In this document: piece by piece, positions 61,520-64,000 of the stretch
How positions within the stretch are numbered: position 1 is the first letter of the stretch
How the letters are laid out: every line of letters starts with the position of its first letter
Assembly (NCBI RefSeq): GCF_016904885.1
Contig: NZ_JADWYI010000001.1
Location: forward strand, 496,001-560,000
Direction of reading: 5' to 3'
Length of the DNA stretch: 64,000 bases
Origin: Archangium primigenium
Lineage (GTDB): Bacteria > Myxococcota > Myxococcia > Myxococcales > Myxococcaceae
Notes under the pieces: generated by a model
Database searches by the model: none
Told to the model about the DNA's origin: nothing
Seen by the model: only the letters and a program-made list of their open reading frames with translations
Position numbers and translations under genes: made by a program

Positions 61520-64000
61520 CTACGCCGGGGCGCCGAAGGCGAACTCGTTGCCGAAGCTGCTCGCGTCGCTGATCGTCGAGCCGATGTCGTGGATGGCGTC
61601 GATGGTGCCCACGATGGTGCGCAGGGGCGCCGTGATGCCGCCGAGCGCCGGGATGGTGCCCGCCAGGTCCAGCGCCACCTCGGCGCCCTTGAGCCCGATG
61701 GCCACCCAGTCCTTGTCGTCCTTGCCCAGCTCGTCCACCAGATCGATGCCGTCGCCGATGGCGCTGATGATGCTGCCGCCCGGAATGGCCGAGCCTCCCG
61801 CGCGCGCCACCGTCTCGGCGATCTTCGTCTGCAGCTCCTTCTTCACCGACTCGGGCAGGGCCTCCACGAACTGGGTGGCCATGCGGCCCACCATCTCCAT
61901 GCCCTCGGCGCCAAAGGGCAGCTCCACGTGCGGCTTGCCGAACACGGGCCCGTTGATCTCGAAGTTGTCGCCGTACTCCATCACCTTGCCCGCGCCCGCC
62001 ATCAGGTCGCCCAGCGCGCCCATGATGTCGCCGTCGGCCAACTTCTGCGTGGCCTGGAAGACCTCGGACACGGCGCCCGACTCCACCAGGGCCGCGTTGA
62101 GCTCCGGGTCGCCGAAGAAGCGGCCCACGCTGCCAGGCAGCTTGCCCATCATGTCCAGGAAGCCGGTGGCCAGCTCCTTGTGGTCGTCGGCCAGCTTCTG
62201 ACCCACGGCGCCCAGCTCCGAGACGAAGTCCTGCACGTTGCCCGCGGCGAAGGCCTGCACCGCGCCGCTCAGGTGCTCGCGCACCTCGGGATCCTGGATG
62301 GCCTCGGCGCTGTTGAGCACCATGTCCGACAGGCCCGGCGGCAGCTTGAGCTTGTCGGTGAGCGCGTCGCCGATGCGCTGCTTGAGCCCCTCGGGCAGGG
62401 CGTTGAGGATGTTCAGGCCCGCGTCGATGGCGCCCTTCACGTCCACGGGGTCCCCGGTGAGCGCGTCCTTGAGCGTCATCACGTCATCGAGCGCTCCGCC
62501 CGCGTCCGCCAGGTCCTGCGCCGAGGTGAAGCCCACGCGCTCCAGTTGCGTGCGCAGGCCCTCGTTCTTCCACAGCGAGTCGGCCACGGCCGTCATCGCG
62601 GGCTCGTTCGCGGAGATGCCGCGCAGGCCCTCCTGGAGGCCCTCGGGCGTGCCGCTGAGCAGCTGACCGATGGACGTGTGCAGGTCCTCGTTCGTCACGA
62701 GCTCCTTCACCAGCGCCTTGTCGGTGAGCACGTCCTTGAGCAGCCCGTCCGGCAGCTTCTCGCCCACCGTGCTGATCATCGTGGAGACGATCTCGGGCGA
62801 GCCCTTGAGCGCCTGGCCGATGGAGGCGAGCGCCGCCTGGAGATCGCCGTTGGCGAAGGACTGGGCCGCGTTGACCAGGTGGGGCAGCGCCGCGCCCGCT
62901 TCCTTGAGGTGCTCGGGGGTGATGCCCAGCTGGGAGAGCTTCTCCTTCATGGGCTCGGGCATCTTCTCGGCGATCTTCCCGCCCAGCTTCGCGAGCAGTT
63001 CCGGCGCCGCGTCGGCCGCCTGGCCCAGCTCGCTCAGCGCGGTCTCAATGTCCGGGCCGCCCTCGAGCAGCGCGCGCCCGGCCTCGAACAGGTGCGGCGC
63101 CGCGTCTCCGGCCTGCTTGAGGTCGTCGACCGAGAGGCCCACGGACGCGAGCTTCTCCTGGACGGCGGGCTCCTTGCCCACCACGTCGAGCACCGCGCCC
63201 CGCAGGCTGTCGTTGGCGAGCAGGCCGCTCACGCCCTCCAGCGTCTTGCCCTCGGTGAACAGGTCCTTGGCGGAGGCGAAGGCCTCATCGTTGTGGATGA
63301 GCTCGTTGATGACCGCCGGGTCCTGGAGCAGCCGCTTGCCCACGCCCATGGAGTCGGGGAGCTGATCGGCGAGCTTGCCGAGCATCTTCTCGCTCAGGGG
63401 GCCGCCCTGCTGGAGCGCCTCGCGCATGCTGTCGAGCGCGCCCGCGAAGTCCTTCTGGCCCACCTTCTGGGCGGCGTCGAGCACGGACGGGAGCGCGTCC
63501 TTGAGGGACAGCAGGTCCTTGGGCTCCAGGCCCACCTTGTCCAGCGCCGCCTTGAGCTCCTGGGACTTGCCGACGACGCCCGCCACCGCGCCGCGCAGCT
63601 TCTCGTTCTGCGCCAGGGACGCGAGGCCCTCGAGCGCCTGGCCCCCACCGAGCTTGCCCACGGCGTCGAGCGCCGCGGCGCCCCCGGCGAGCACCTGCTC
63701 GCGCACCTGGGGATTGGAGAGCAGCTCCTTGGCCATGTCCGGCAGCGTCTTGGCGGCCGAGTCGAGCAGCTTCTTGGCCACGTCCCCCTGGGCCAGGTCG
63801 GGGGCCGCCTCGAGCGCGTGGCTCAGCGACTCGAGCGCCTTCTGGGTGTCTCCGCCGGGCTGGAGCTCGCGCACGGCGTCGAGCACGTCCGCGGCGCCCT
63901 CGCCCAGCGTCTTCAGGTCCGCGCCCTTGAGGCCCACCTCGCGCAGCGTCTGCTGGAGAGAGGGATCCTTGCTCGCGGCATCGAGGGCCGTGTCGCGCAG
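61520..64000 (-). CDS. Long helical-repeat protein, C-terminal part (runs off window)
   Basis: 826 visible residues; the frame stays open to the window edge, so the start is outside. It is Ala/Leu/Gly/Asp-rich and built from diverged repeats. The motif xxLxxVGLxxxDLxxAGxALPxVLDAA recurs at about residues 22, 156, 287, 358 and 489 of the visible part, spaced 134, 131, 71 and 131 residues, so the basic unit is about 131-134 with one half unit. After the repeats (about residue 640 on) come a Gly-rich region (RAGGSAIPGGSIISAIGDGI) and an apolar stretch (GAEVALDLAGTIPALGGITA). No known domain. The tail could insert in membranes; the role is unknown, surface or structural roles being plausible. Confidence 0.6.
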   Translation of the reverse strand: MRDTALDAASKDPSLQQTLREVGLKGADLKTLGEGAADVLDAVRELQPGGDTQKALESLSHALEAAPDLAQGDVAKKLLDSAAKTLPDMAKELLSNPQVREQVLAGGAAALDAVGKLGGGQALEGLASLAQNEKLRGAVAGVVGKSQELKAALDKVGLEPKDLLSLKDALPSVLDAAQKVGQKDFAGALDSMREALQQGGPLSEKMLGKLADQLPDSMGVGKRLLQDPAVINELIHNDEAFASAKDLFTEGKTLEGVSGLLANDSLRGAVLDVVGKEPAVQEKLASVGLSVDDLKQAGDAAPHLFEAGRALLEGGPDIETALSELGQAADAAPELLAKLGGKIAEKMPEPMKEKLSQLGITPEHLKEAGAALPHLVNAAQSFANGDLQAALASIGQALKGSPEIVSTMISTVGEKLPDGLLKDVLTDKALVKELVTNEDLHTSIGQLLSGTPEGLQEGLRGISANEPAMTAVADSLWKNEGLRTQLERVGFTSAQDLADAGGALDDVMTLKDALTGDPVDVKGAIDAGLNILNALPEGLKQRIGDALTDKLKLPPGLSDMVLNSAEAIQDPEVREHLSGAVQAFAAGNVQDFVSELGAVGQKLADDHKELATGFLDMMGKLPGSVGRFFGDPELNAALVESGAVSEVFQATQKLADGDIMGALGDLMAGAGKVMEYGDNFEINGPVFGKPHVELPFGAEGMEMVGRMATQFVEALPESVKKELQTKIAETVARAGGSAIPGGSIISAIGDGIDLVDELGKDDKDWVAIGLKGAEVALDLAGTIPALGGITAPLRTIVGTIDAIHDIGSTISDASSFGNEFAFGAPA

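Overview
This window is very GC-rich, almost fully coding DNA that reads as a chromosome segment from a myxobacterium, most likely suborder Cystobacterineae (the Archangium/Cystobacter/Melittangium/Myxococcus group). The evidence is the Myxococcus-type EPS gene order epsZ-wzx-epsY-epsX-(small ORF)-epsW-epsV-epsU, two copies of the myxobacteria-restricted DUF2378 family, many hybrid histidine kinases, a sterol-oxidase-like gene and numerous lipoproteins. I found no tRNA, rRNA, CRISPR array, insertion sequence or phage gene.

Left part (1-9.7 kb): a truncated membrane-protein gene, a secreted protein of unknown function, then two tandem copies of a toxin/immunity pair (Tox-REase-5 nuclease toxin with an Imm52-like protein). 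The two copies are nearly identical except for one contiguous block covering the toxin tip and the first half of the immunity gene. Next comes a 1,357-residue protein with the architecture of eukaryotic soluble adenylyl cyclase: two cyclase domains with complementary half-sites, an NTPase module and a long helical repeat region.

Middle left (9.7-25 kb): a perfect CRP-type palindrome lies in front of a two-gene operon encoding an MpaB/Lcp-like oxygenase and a PaxB/Pyr4-type integral-membrane terpene cyclase. On the other strand follow a degenerate PhoD-like fragment, a translationally coupled signalling set (histidine kinase, REC-histidine kinase, acetyltransferase), a DUF2378 protein, a methylsterol-oxidase-like protein and a phospholipase-D-type lipoprotein. 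Then come a secreted protein, an FKBP lipoprotein, two tandem S8 proteases and a 2OG-Fe(II) oxygenase.

Middle right (24.5-37 kb): mixed chromosomal genes: a second DUF2378 gene coupled to a REC-PAS-GAF histidine kinase, a DUF763 protein, a GT4 glycosyltransferase, a histone-H1-like basic protein, a HAMP histidine kinase, an exonuclease-like protein, an outer-membrane-like protein, an XRE regulator, an acyl-CoA ligase and a GNAT.

Right part (37-58 kb): an exopolysaccharide locus. EpsZ primes the lipid carrier, Wzx flips repeat units, Wzy polymerises them, EpsV (a chain-length protein without a kinase domain) bridges to the short OPX protein EpsY, and EpsX supplies the outer-membrane barrel. 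Glycosyltransferases EpsU, a GT2-acetyltransferase fusion and a WecG-type EpsA build the unit, and a GH44 lipoprotein may trim polymer. Between the GH44 gene and epsA, on the minus strand, are a desaturase, an ATP-grasp enzyme and an OafA-type acyltransferase. A small unrecognised gene, an M28 peptidase, an SGNH esterase, another unknown gene and the 3' part of a long helical-repeat protein close the window.
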